This document shows positions 43,646 to 53,080 of a DNA stretch of 64,000 bases, piece by piece. The translations under genes were made by a program, and so were the position numbers. The notes under the pieces are model-generated. The model ran no database searches. It was not told the origin of the DNA and worked only from the letters and a program-made list of their open reading frames with translations. How positions within the stretch are numbered: the first letter of the stretch is position 1; each line of letters begins with the position of its first letter. The stretch lies in assembly GCA_009829735.1 (NCBI GenBank), contig CM020619.1, positions 33,024,283 to 33,088,282 on the forward strand, given 5' to 3'. Origin of the DNA: Pyropia yezoensis. Taxonomy: Eukaryota; Rhodophyta; Bangiophyceae; Bangiales; Bangiaceae.

Positions 43646-46297
43646 CTATTCCCCATCACTCTCAGTGTCCGAGCTCGACTCGCCAGAGCTGCTACTGTCG
43701 CTGTCACTGCTGTGACTCCCGCTGTCCGAACTGTCCCCTTCCGAGCTGTCCCCGTCCGAACTGTCCGAGTCCTCCGAAGAGTACGAGCCCATCCGTCGCC
43801 GATGGGCACGAGCTTGCTCACGCCGCGCCAAGATGTTCGTCATCTGCGTGCGCAGGGCCAACATAGCCGAATCAATGGCAGCAACAGACGTGTACGAGCT
43901 GACGTCCTTGATCGTGCGGCGCTTGGCAGCCGGCAGGCATCCCTCGACGTACGCCTCCATCTCACGGAGTGTGTTATTGTCGAGCGCATCCATGTCAAGT
44001 TCATACTCGTCATTGTGGTTGACCTCAGCGCGACCGGCCGACTTCCGCGCGACGAGCTGAACAACCTTGCCAAGCTTGTCGACAGAGAGCGTCGCGATGT
44101 TGTTCCCAAGCCGTTCCTTCTCCTCAAATCGCATATCAACGTGGTAGAGCATAGCCGCACGCTTCATGTAGCCGGCGCCGCCCTTGGCGTGACCCAGGGA
44201 GAAAACCTCGACATACGCGCGCTCGTCCTGCAGCTGCGCCAACTTTCGGCGGATCTCCCGTACGCTCTGAGGTGGCGCAGGGACGGCCAACTTCGCCGGC
44301 CGCGACGCAACCGCTACAGGGCCAGGTGAACAAGACCCCGCGCCTTCGCCAGACGCACCAGAGAGCGACGCAGCCGACTCGCGGGCATCCGCCGCCTCTG
44401 GCGCGGCGGCGCCCAACGCAGACCGCTTGCCTTTCGGCGCCCGCTTGGGAGCTGCCGCCTTCGGCGCAGACGCACTCGGAGACGCCGGACTACCACGCTT
44501 GGCTGGAGATGCCTTCTTGGCCTTGATAGTCGGAGACGGCTTTGGCCTCCGGCTGCCACGACGCCCAGCACCCTTCGCCGCAGGAGGGGCCTCATTGGGC
44601 ATGTCAATCATCAGCCGCTGGAACTCATCGCGAAGGGTGAAGGCACACTGGTACAGAGAATCTCCAGGCCTGTTATACAGCATGGCGTTCGTGAAGACTT
44701 GCAGAACGTCGCTCTGGAATCGAGTCAGCGACATCATACGACCAGCCGCAACGTCGTTCGGGTCAAAAGAACAGTAGCCACCAGCTTCCAACGTGCGCTT
44801 GATAGTGCCAAGGTCCATTGGCTGCTTTACAATAACGAAGTAGTTGGGGATCGACTCAGGCGGCCACAGCTCGTTCACAGGAGCAGAGAACGGCTTTGCT
44901 TGCGTGTGCCGCAGCAGCTCGTTGACAATACGGCGACAGTACTTGACACGAGGGTCGCGGCTCCAGCCGCTCGGCATAGTCGGGGTGGAGAGGGCCCCAA
45001 TAGAAGGCTCACCAGGAGCAGGCTTCAGCCAGACCGACGGCGTGCGCGGCCTCGAAGGTCGCCGCGGAACACGATCCGTCGTGCTTGTCGACCGGCCCTC
45101 AGTGTCAACGCCGGGGGTAGCTGGTCCGCTACCAACGCCGCTGCCGCGATCAGCGCCAAGATCTAGCGCGGTGAGTGCAGTTGCACCGCAGGTACTGGTG
45201 CTGGCGGCAGGACTGCCACAGGAGCGACCCTGGGAATACAGTGCCGAGCCAGGTGTCGCGGGCGTCACGGGAGGGCAACCAGGGGTTACCAGCCCGTGCA
45301 GTTGCGAGGATGACACGCTGTGCCGAGGGGTAGGAGCGGCCAACGCCAGCTTCGCCTTCTCAGCATTGATGGCGTGCAGACGCGCGAGAAGCTGCTGGCG
45401 CTTGAAGTCCGCCGTGGCAGTGGGCGTACCAGCGCCTGGGGTTACAGGAGCAGCACCGTGCGACGGCCCAGGCAACGGCAGATCCAGCGTCGGTTTCCGC
45501 GGAGCAGAAGACGCACGTGACTGGGAAAGTTCCAGCGGCGACGGCCCACCCGCCTGCGCGAACGCGTCGTCGGTCGGAGACGGCCGCTTAACAACTGGTG
45601 CGACATCCAAGTCAACAGGAAAAGCATCGCAGCGCTTGCGCCTCCGCTCACGCTTGACCGGGGCAGCCGCGGCTGAGGCCGCAATAGCCGACGGCACGCG
45701 AGCTCGAGCGCTCCTCCGAGGAGCAGGACCAGCCTGACGGGTAGGCTCAGGGGCAGGCGGGCACACGTCGCTTGCGGAAGCGGCTGGTACCGAGCCAGCG
45801 TCAAGGGTCGCCACGTCGGACGTGGCCTGTGCAAAATTGACGCACGCGGCTCCCGCCGGCGCAGACATCACCTCAGACGCTACGTCAGACAACCCGGGGG
45901 CGACACGAGAACAAGCATCCAGCAGGGAAGTATCGCACTCAGCTGTAGTTGCCGCAGACGGTGCCGACGCTCCATCATGACCGCCAGCGGACACGTGACC
46001 TTCGTTCATACAATCGGGGCCCGAAGCAGAGGGCATGGCATCACAGCTCACAAGCATCAAGTCACGGGCATCGTCCAAGCAAGCAGCTTCTGTCACGTCG
46101 CGCTTGTTACCAAGAACAGTCGCTCGCGAGAGGTCCGCAACCGTACCCAGCGACACAGGGGAAAAAGGCTGCTTGCTGACCGCCGGCGAAGACGACCGAC
46201 CATCACTAGTCAACGAGCAGGGTGACACGGGTGGCTCGCGGGGACTGCGGCCACCCATCACCTGCCCGGCATGGACGTCGCTCGCCGTCATGCGCAC
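43646..46297 (-). CDS. BET-family protein: one bromodomain plus NET domain
   Basis: 883 residues, no intron. Chromatin reader that binds acetylated histone tails through its bromodomain and recruits transcription or chromatin factors through its extraterminal (NET) domain. The bromodomain spans about residues 448-565: NELLRHTQAKPFSAPVNELW, the ZA-loop NYFVIVKQPMDLGTIKRTLE, and the acetyl-lysine-binding Asn542 in NAMLYNRPGDSLYQ. The NET domain follows (about 700-790): RLGNNIATLSVDKLGKVVQL and NEYELDMDALDNNTL-like sequence. The tail is an acidic Ser/Asp/Glu-rich region of about 50 residues, as in BRD proteins. The N-terminal half is Ser/Thr/Pro-rich with TPG repeats and basic patches (RRSARAR, KRERRRKR) likely to be nuclear signals. 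It has one bromodomain, like plant GTE proteins, whereas animal and fungal BETs have two. Codon use is noticeably less GC-biased than in its neighbours. The start MRMTASD is the first Met; M3 is possible. Confidence 0.95.
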   Translation of the reverse strand: MRMTASDVHAGQVMGGRSPREPPVSPCSLTSDGRSSSPAVSKQPFSPVSLGTVADLSRATVLGNKRDVTEAACLDDARDLMLVSCDAMPSASGPDCMNEGHVSAGGHDGASAPSAATTAECDTSLLDACSRVAPGLSDVASEVMSAPAGAACVNFAQATSDVATLDAGSVPAASASDVCPPAPEPTRQAGPAPRRSARARVPSAIAASAAAAPVKRERRRKRCDAFPVDLDVAPVVKRPSPTDDAFAQAGGPSPLELSQSRASSAPRKPTLDLPLPGPSHGAAPVTPGAGTPTATADFKRQQLLARLHAINAEKAKLALAAPTPRHSVSSSQLHGLVTPGCPPVTPATPGSALYSQGRSCGSPAASTSTCGATALTALDLGADRGSGVGSGPATPGVDTEGRSTSTTDRVPRRPSRPRTPSVWLKPAPGEPSIGALSTPTMPSGWSRDPRVKYCRRIVNELLRHTQAKPFSAPVNELWPPESIPNYFVIVKQPMDLGTIKRTLEAGGYCSFDPNDVAAGRMMSLTRFQSDVLQVFTNAMLYNRPGDSLYQCAFTLRDEFQRLMIDMPNEAPPAAKGAGRRGSRRPKPSPTIKAKKASPAKRGSPASPSASAPKAAAPKRAPKGKRSALGAAAPEAADARESAASLSGASGEGAGSCSPGPVAVASRPAKLAVPAPPQSVREIRRKLAQLQDERAYVEVFSLGHAKGGAGYMKRAAMLYHVDMRFEEKERLGNNIATLSVDKLGKVVQLVARKSAGRAEVNHNDEYELDMDALDNNTLREMEAYVEGCLPAAKRRTIKDVSSYTSVAAIDSAMLALRTQMTNILARREQARAHRRRMGSYSSEDSDSSDGDSSEGDSSDSGSHSSDSDSSSSGESSSDTESDGE

Positions 46298-49112
46298 CCG
46301 GGTACCGACGCGACCGACGCCACCGCTATGCTGCTACGCCGCTGCGTTCGCTATCAAAGAAACAGCCGGAGCAAGGTCGGGACACAAGGGATGTGGTGTG
46401 AAGGTCCCAAGCAACGACGGCAGCAACCCAAAAAAGAGCACCAACCCCAAGCCCCCGGTGCCGGCGGCGGTATCAGACCGTCAGGCCCCGCATGCACGCC
46501 GGCATCGGCCGCGCGCACGCGCGGCAGCCGCACGCGCGCGACGGAGGTGACGACGACGACCGTGATGTCGACGACGCGGGCGCGGGGCCGGCGAACACGA
46601 CGGGTGTGTGTCCCAAAAAATGTGAGCGCAGGGGGGTGTATCCGTGTGGCGCGGGTGTAGTGCCCCGGCGGGACACGAAGGCGTTAAGAGACAAATGTGC
46701 CGGAGAAGCGTCGGTGGCGTGGACGCCGTAGGGGGGGGGGGGGAGAATCGTCAGCGCGCCCCAACGAATGGACCGCAGTCCGAGCAGTGTTCTCCAGGGA
46801 GCGCGGGAGCAGCAAAAGGAGGGGGGGGGCGTGCTGGCACGTGGTCGGCGCTCGTAGTCGCCGTCGGCCACCCGCCGTTGGTCCCCAAAAAGCGCGCGAG
46901 CCCCGCGCGTTTGCAAGCTTGAGCTTGGATTGAGGCGAGGGATGCACCGATGTGGGGGCCCAGGCGCGGGGTGGCAGCAATGAAGAGGGCTGGAGCAACG
47001 CGTCAGCCGCCGGTGAAAACACAAACAAGGCAGACAGAGAAACAAAATTAGGAGGCACGTCTGTGTACACTGCCCAGGAAGACGACAGGGGCAGGGCAGC
47101 CTTCAGCAAACTACATGGGGCCGGTGTACGCGGGACAGCACGGCGGGTTCAGCCAGCGTGACCGCGGCCCGCGCCCCAGATGGTCCGCCAGGACACAGGG
47201 GAAAGGGGGGCGGGGAGGGTCGGGGACGGGGCGCGCGGCCAGACAGCGCGCCACGAGGGTTCTCGGAGGGTGCACGTTGCGGCCGGCGCGCTGGGCGTGC
47301 AAAGGAGGGAGCCGAGGGTGCGTGGTCGACAGCCTCACAGGCGGCTGCGGCCCGAGGGCGACAACTGGACCGCTTCTGGGGCCTCTCGGTCGCGGAGGCG
47401 GATGCATGTTGTATTTTTGCTTATTTTGCCGGGGGGTCGCCCATAGGCGTGTTTGAGGGCGTCTGTTGCGTCCGGCTGGACCCGACCCGTGATTGGTGTG
47501 AGCCTCGGGAGGTACAGATGTGCCTCCTGACCACACCAGGACCACAAATCAGCCATAGAAAAGGGGTCCCCCGAGGCCTCGCCCAATCGCCAGCCAGTCG
47601 GCCCTCGGCACTCTCCGGGCTAACTGGCCAGACTCCCTTGGTATCTGCTCTTGTTGATTGAATGCACGCGTCCAAATGGCATGGTGATTGAAAGCTCCTC
47701 GCTGTCCAATGAGCGGTGTGCACATGCGGCCTTGCTGACAGTGCAGCCTGACCTGTGAAGCTACAGCTCAGGGGTGAGCCCATGAACGGAAGACGCTGGT
47801 CGAATATGTATGTACGACTTGGTACTTACACTGCAAATCACACTCGGTGCTGCTCACCACGTGTCTTGAATCTCGTGACCGACGGGTGGCCGCTTGCGCG
47901 ACCCACCCCCAAAGACGACCACGAAGGACCCCGTCGCCGAGCCGCTGGCGTGTGCCAGGCCCGGACCACCCTGCCGACTGGCCCGATCCTTGGCTGTGGG
48001 GATGGCAGCACAGAGAGCGGTCTATGTAAATACATACACCACCACAGGTTGACTGTCGCCGACCGAAAGAATCTAGCTGCTGCAGCGGCGCTGATACTGT
48101 AGCCAAGGAGAGGGCTGGGCGACGCCCAGATCAAGGCGGTGAGCAGATGGGGACACCAGCAGGCGCGTCTGCGGACTGACACGAGAGTTTGTGTTCGACT
48201 TTGAAAGCTCTGTGGTGTGGCGCACATTTTCATTTATTTTAGCGCGCGACTCACCCAGATTCTCCCAGATCGTCTGCTGCAGGCCTCGCGAGGCGCGTCA
48301 GCTGAACCGCGCATCCTGGCGTCGTCACGGTCGCGTCCCGGCCGGTAGTCACACCCAGTTAAGACCCTCAGAAAGCGGACATAGGGTTCTCGGCACTTGG
48401 TTGGAGAATAAATGGAACCGAGGCTTCTCATTGGAACAATGCAAAACACTCCGAACTTGTCGATTTACAGCGCTGCGGATGACGTTGTCAGAGAGGGGTG
48501 GAAGAGGGGGCTACATCTCCTTCGAATATGCTATGTTCGTCCTTAATTGGGTGTGTAGTCTACGTTGTTGCGCTCGCGATCGTCGTCAGTGGGTTGTGTT
48601 CTTTTTTGTTTGTCATTCCCAGTCCGTACTCCCCCATGTCTTCTTCACGAGCGCGGTCTTGCTCGTTGGCGCCGAGCTGTTTCCTTCCTTTTTAAATGTG
48701 ACTGTGGCAGTGGCGGCGTCAGCGACAGCGGTTCTCCTGGGACGACCCCGCCCTCACGGTGCAGGCGGGCATTAGCAGTGTGGCGTCTGCTAGAGGCGCG
48801 GCGCGGCCGGGTGCGTGGACATCGGCTCGGCGGACGTGCTTCGCTCACCGTACCTCGGGGAGCGTCGCTCAGAGCGGCGTTAACCTTGGCACGGTGAGCG
48901 ACGCCCGTCCGATGAGCCTGCGAGCCCCATCGCGGACGTCGCTACCGTCGCTGCTTTCCCACTCCCCTTTCCTCTTGTGGCCCTAGCCGGTCAGATCCCG
49001 GCGCGCTTCTCCCCCCCCTCCCGAGTAGGTTTTCACGGCGCCCTGTAGACGCCTGGCATTGGTGGGTCGCCCTGCCCTGTCTACCGCGCCACGCTTCCCT
49101 CGTGGCCGCCGT
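46298..49112. other. Long intergenic region of average composition
   Basis: About 2.8 kb without recognisable coding sequence. GC content is lower than around the genes and stops are frequent in all frames. Short open frames on both strands overlap each other and have no domain or membrane signature worth calling. No tRNA-like fold or rRNA match was seen by eye. Confidence 0.5.
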
Positions 49113-49763
49113 GATGAGCAGCGGTAGCCGCAGCGGCTACGGCAGCGGCGACGGGAGCGGCGGCGGTGCGGGGTCAGGGTGAGGTGGAGTAGGCGGGGTG
49201 GCGGCGGGGGGGCTAGTCCACCCCTTCCGTTGCCGTCGCGTGGGCGGTATGTGTGTAAAGAGGGCGTCGCACACCACCGCCCTCCGTCGCGCGCCTTCAT
49301 TTGCCGCCATCGCGTACCTCCACCGGCCGCATTCACGCGTTGCTGCTGGCCGTCGTGGCGCACAGCTACTGGCCGTACTTCCTGGCCTTTGGCCTTGTGC
49401 CCTCGCTACTGGCCAGCGTCGCGCGCAGCCCGTTCGTACCCAAGGGTTGCGTCGCTCGTCTCCTCCCTCCCCACCTCTGCAATGTCTGCACCCTATTCTC
49501 CCCCGTCCGATCGGTGAGTTGGTAGGCTTCAGCAAGTTATTCAATGTATGTTGCGCACTCCGAGAGCTTCGCAATGCTGGCTGGATGTCGTCCCCGCCGC
49601 GCCCACCCATCCAAGACACATGGACTGGGGCCCCGTCGACGGCGGAGCGCTGCTTTTTCGGTCTTCGGGCGTTCGTTGTCTGTCAGTGTTGCTTCCGTTC
49701 AGTCGTGCACAGGCCAATGGGGGGGTGGAAATGGAGGCGGCGATGGGTTGGCGTCGCGCGTGA
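49113..49763 (+). CDS. Possible small spliced membrane protein
   Basis: A tentative three-exon model. Exon 1 (49113-49179) starts MSSGSRSGYGSGDGSGGG and ends at a GTGAGG donor. Exon 2 starts at 49261 after AAAG. It carries a hydrophobic stretch HALLLAVVAHSYWPYFLAFG followed by LVPSLLASVARSPFVPKG, and ends at a consensus GTGAGT donor near 49512. Exon 3 starts after GTGCACAG (about 49712), reads ANGGVEMEAAMGWRRA and stops at 49763. All phases agree. The product would be about 115 residues with one or two membrane segments. No family is recognised, and chance open frames of this size are possible at this GC content. Confidence 0.3.
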
Positions 49764-51931
49764 ACGGGACGCAAGCGAAACGGGCCACTTTGCGGGGTGG
49801 CCTCGCAGTGCGACACGTGCCGCCACCGCCCCGGCTACCGCCACCGCCGTTTGCGCGTGTACGAACCCAGGCTGCCTCGCCGTGGCCGCCGCTGCCGCTG
49901 TTGTACGCTGTTGTACGCTCACACCCGAGGCGACGGCGCCGGTGGCGGCAGTCAGATACCGCCGCGCTGGCGGCTACCAACCGCCGCGCTGGCACCAGTG
50001 TGCCCCACGCGCACCACATTGCCGGACGCCCGCTCGCACCTCCCGCGTGGGCGGGAGGTTGCGCCACCTCTCTCCGTCCCCGCTCCATACCTTCTTCACC
50101 TCTGCCTGTGTGTGGATGGCTGTCGTCGCCCAACGGGGTCTGAGTGACGGGATATTACGCGCTTGCCCTTGCCTGCGGCAGCCAGCAGTTTCCCAGTCAC
50201 CCCATCCCCCGACACTGACCCTAGCCAGCAAAAGATACACATGTTGTGTCCTCCTGTGGGCGCTTTGTTCATGGGCTAGAAAGATGGCCGCCACTCGTAA
50301 GGAGCTTCCCTTCAAAAGTCAGGCCCGGGTGTGAGAGAAGCACGAGGACAGCAAATGACCATTCTGACACACTTCGCAACTTCCCGGGAGACAGGTTATG
50401 CGGCGGTGGAGGTCCTGTCTTTCCGGGGTACTGTAGCCTCATTGAAGGCCGCTGCCGTCAGCCAACAGTTTCCAGTTGACATTCGGCCACTGGTATGTTT
50501 TCTGCGCCTCCAGCAGGCAGGCATGTCGGTCGCTCGATATCCCACATGTGCCCTCGCCATGTGCGTTTGCACGCGCTATCCGTGTTATATATTGTGCGTC
50601 CCGTAAAAAGAAGACGTGCACAGGTCGTGCAGTGTGGGTTTGATTGGTCCAGTGGCCGACATTTGACATGATCACGACACGTGCACGTCCACTTTTTACG
50701 GGACTCACTACAGTATGCCAGGCGTTCGGTGTGGTTCCACTCGTACGGATCGCCTCGGTCCTTCCCCCAGGACACGACCATTCCATGCCTGATCGAATTA
50801 ACCACGGAACGACAACTCTCAATGTAAGTCTCATTGTGCAAGCTCCTCGATGACGTTGTCCTTGATCAAATCTAGCCATGTTGGACCAGATTCGAAGGCA
50901 ATGGCAGCGGCAGAACCCGCGGATTTGTCTCTCTTCCTCGTGCATGCCGCGCTTGACCAGCCGAGTGCTTTCAACAGACTGGAGGCTCGCGCGACTGCTG
51001 AACCTGTTGGGAGGACGCGCGCGCTCGCTGGGAGTCTGGATTGCGATTTGCAAGTGTGCGCTCCCCATGGGCCCAGCGCTGCCCCGTGGATCTGGCCGTC
51101 GAGGGGACGGGGCCAGAGGGGGGCCAGAGGGGAGGTCCCCTTCAAAATAGGGCAGAACCCCTAGCCCAGTTTGTGGTCACACCCCAGTTTGCGGCTGGGA
51201 GCGACGGAACGGGTACGGTACATGCATGTGTGTATGCAGGCCACTTGCTGCCGTGAGTCGCCGGCACAGCCGCCGCCCAACCAACCGTTTGTGGACACAA
51301 ACAGCCCAGAGTGGCGTGGCCAGATTTTTTGCCAGCGGGCGGCGGATGGGCGCGGGTCCGCCTCTGGGGGGGGCCCCGCTGCCACTGATCGGGCCGCCCC
51401 CGGTGGGCAGGCCAATGGAGGTGGGGTTCGGTCCAATGAGCGCTGGTCCCATGTGGTCGGTTGGGTCAGTTGTTGGGAGCAGGGCTGGGAAGGGTGTCTC
51501 CCGGTGCCCCTCCCCATGGCCCCCATCCCAGTGAGGACACGTGCGGGGTACATAGCGAGGCGTGCGTGGTGCGCGCCCTGCAGTCCCACGGCCACACCCC
51601 TGTGCGTGCCCCCAAAACCCGTGCGGATCGCCGCCATCGGGGCGGTATCCGCCGGGAGGCATCCCCTACTGTACATGTTCTTTACTCGTTTTCTTTTCTT
51701 GTCCATTTCGCATGGGTCTGGGTCGCGCATGTGCCTGGGAGGGGGGGCGAGAGGGGGGGGGCTGTCCTACAGAGGAGACATCCCCCCCTTTCAGCGTGCG
51801 GCAGCCCTCCTCCGTCTTGCGTGTGGAAGGGGCACAGAGCAGAGCAGCACACCCTCGGGCCCCCCAGTGCTTGGTGGGCGTGTGCCCTTTCCACCAGCTT
51901 TCCACCCTCCCCCACCCCCAACGCGCGCCAC
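49764..51931. other. Intergenic, no supported gene
   Basis: About 2.2 kb of lower-GC DNA. It contains ACTGTACA at 51668. A tiny frame at 50285 (MAATRKELPFKSQARV) has a good start context but ends after 16 codons. Overlapping frames at 50831-51164 on both strands cannot both be real and neither is recognisable. Confidence 0.5.
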
Positions 51932-52617
51932 CTGCCCATCGCACGCGAGACCTTCGTAACGGCGTTGCTGTAGATGATATTCACTTGGTTGTTGTGCTCT
52001 ATCCGCTCCTCCTACTCGACCCACCCCTCCACCCCCGGCAGCGCGCCCCATTGGCTGTGGCCAAAACCGAGCCGTGGTAGCCACCCCGCGCTGGCAGACC
52101 TTATTCAGCGCTTAACCGCCTCCCGGGGCGCGGGGGGGGTGGACGACGGCAGGTGGGTGGGCGCGCGCGCTCCGAGGTGGGGAGAGTGCGGCGGGGGTCG
52201 CGCGGCGCCGCGGCCCCAACGTCGCGGATCCCCCATCCCGACAGACGCCCGCCGTCGCCCGCACGCGCTCGCCCTCTAAGAATCCCGCCCGAGCAGTCGA
52301 CGCCGCCGCGGGCGCTGTTGGGACTGCCGGCCGGCGGGGTGCCGGCTCCTCCCCGACTCCCCCCACCTACACGACCCCCACGCCACACTCACCGCAACGA
52401 GCTCGTCGAGGAGGGGGGGGGGGGGCGGGCGCGCCAGGGGCCGCGCGGCCCCGTTGACGCCCCCCGAGGACGCCCCCTCCCGCGGCAGGTGGCACACGGC
52501 TCGGGTCGGAAAGGGAGTGGGGGGCCCGCCTTGGCTGGCGGTGGCGCCAACGGGCCGCTTCTTCCCGACCACTGGCGGTGACGTGTGTGGATTCAAGGGC
52601 GGTGGCGGTTGAGGCAT
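51932..52617 (-). CDS. Candidate spliced gene of unknown function (partial)
   Basis: Exon 1 (52617-52393) starts MPQPPPPLNPHTSPP, is Pro/Gly/Ala-rich and ends LLDELVA at a consensus GTGAGT donor. Exon 2 (52011-51932), after an acceptor TCGAGTAG, reads EERIEHNNQVNIIYSNAVTK and VSRAMGR. It then meets a possible donor, GTGGCG. The exon phases agree, and the joined sequence LDELVAEERIEHNNQ reads as a continuous amphipathic helix with ordinary residue use, unlike chance frames nearby. Helix pattern and size recall small coiled-coil complex subunits, but I cannot name a family. The 3' part is not found. It would be transcribed divergently from the CCT-domain gene, 463 bp apart. Confidence 0.35.
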
Positions 52618-53080
52618 GCGCAACCCCCCCGCCCCCCCCCCCCCCCCCCCCCCTGCGCCGCCTGCATACGCCGCCTCCAGCTGTCGGACCTGCTGTGTTC
52701 ATCCTCTTCGTACAGTACACAACCCTACCCCACCACTTCCCCCTTCTGTCAGATTGGAGAGTGTGTGGTGAGGGCGCACGCGCGCGCCGTGCGGTGGCGC
52801 CGACGGACGTGGCGTGGCCAGGGTGGCGGGGCGGCAGTAGGGACACCCAGGGCTGTCGCTACCACCCGCGCGTGTGCACCTCCGTCGGCACCACGGGCGT
52901 GCTCCCCCCTGGTTGGGCGCGAGCGTGACGGGCTGCCCGTCGGGTGTCGCCCTTGAGGCGCACACCTCCCCTCTGCCTTCCCCCCCCCCCCCTCCCCCCT
53001 TTGCACGGGACGCGGTGGCGGTGAAGGTGGCGGTGACGGCGGGGGAGCGGCGACGGGGGGGGGGACGGGCGGTCGGCACC
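52618..53080. promoter_or_regulatory. Probable 5' flank of the CCT-domain gene
   Basis: Intergenic stretch upstream of the ATG at 53081. It includes CGTACAGTAC at 52709-52718, C-rich runs and the start context CGGCACCATG. No TATA box is evident. If the minus-strand candidate at 52617 is real, this is a shared divergent promoter. Confidence 0.35.

Noticed and set aside
50831..51164. Overlapping 104-codon frames on both strands
   Set aside because: They are mutually exclusive, have no splice or domain support, and their length is expected by chance at this GC content. The end of the minus frame (WLDLIKDNVIEELAQ) looks protein-like but stands alone.
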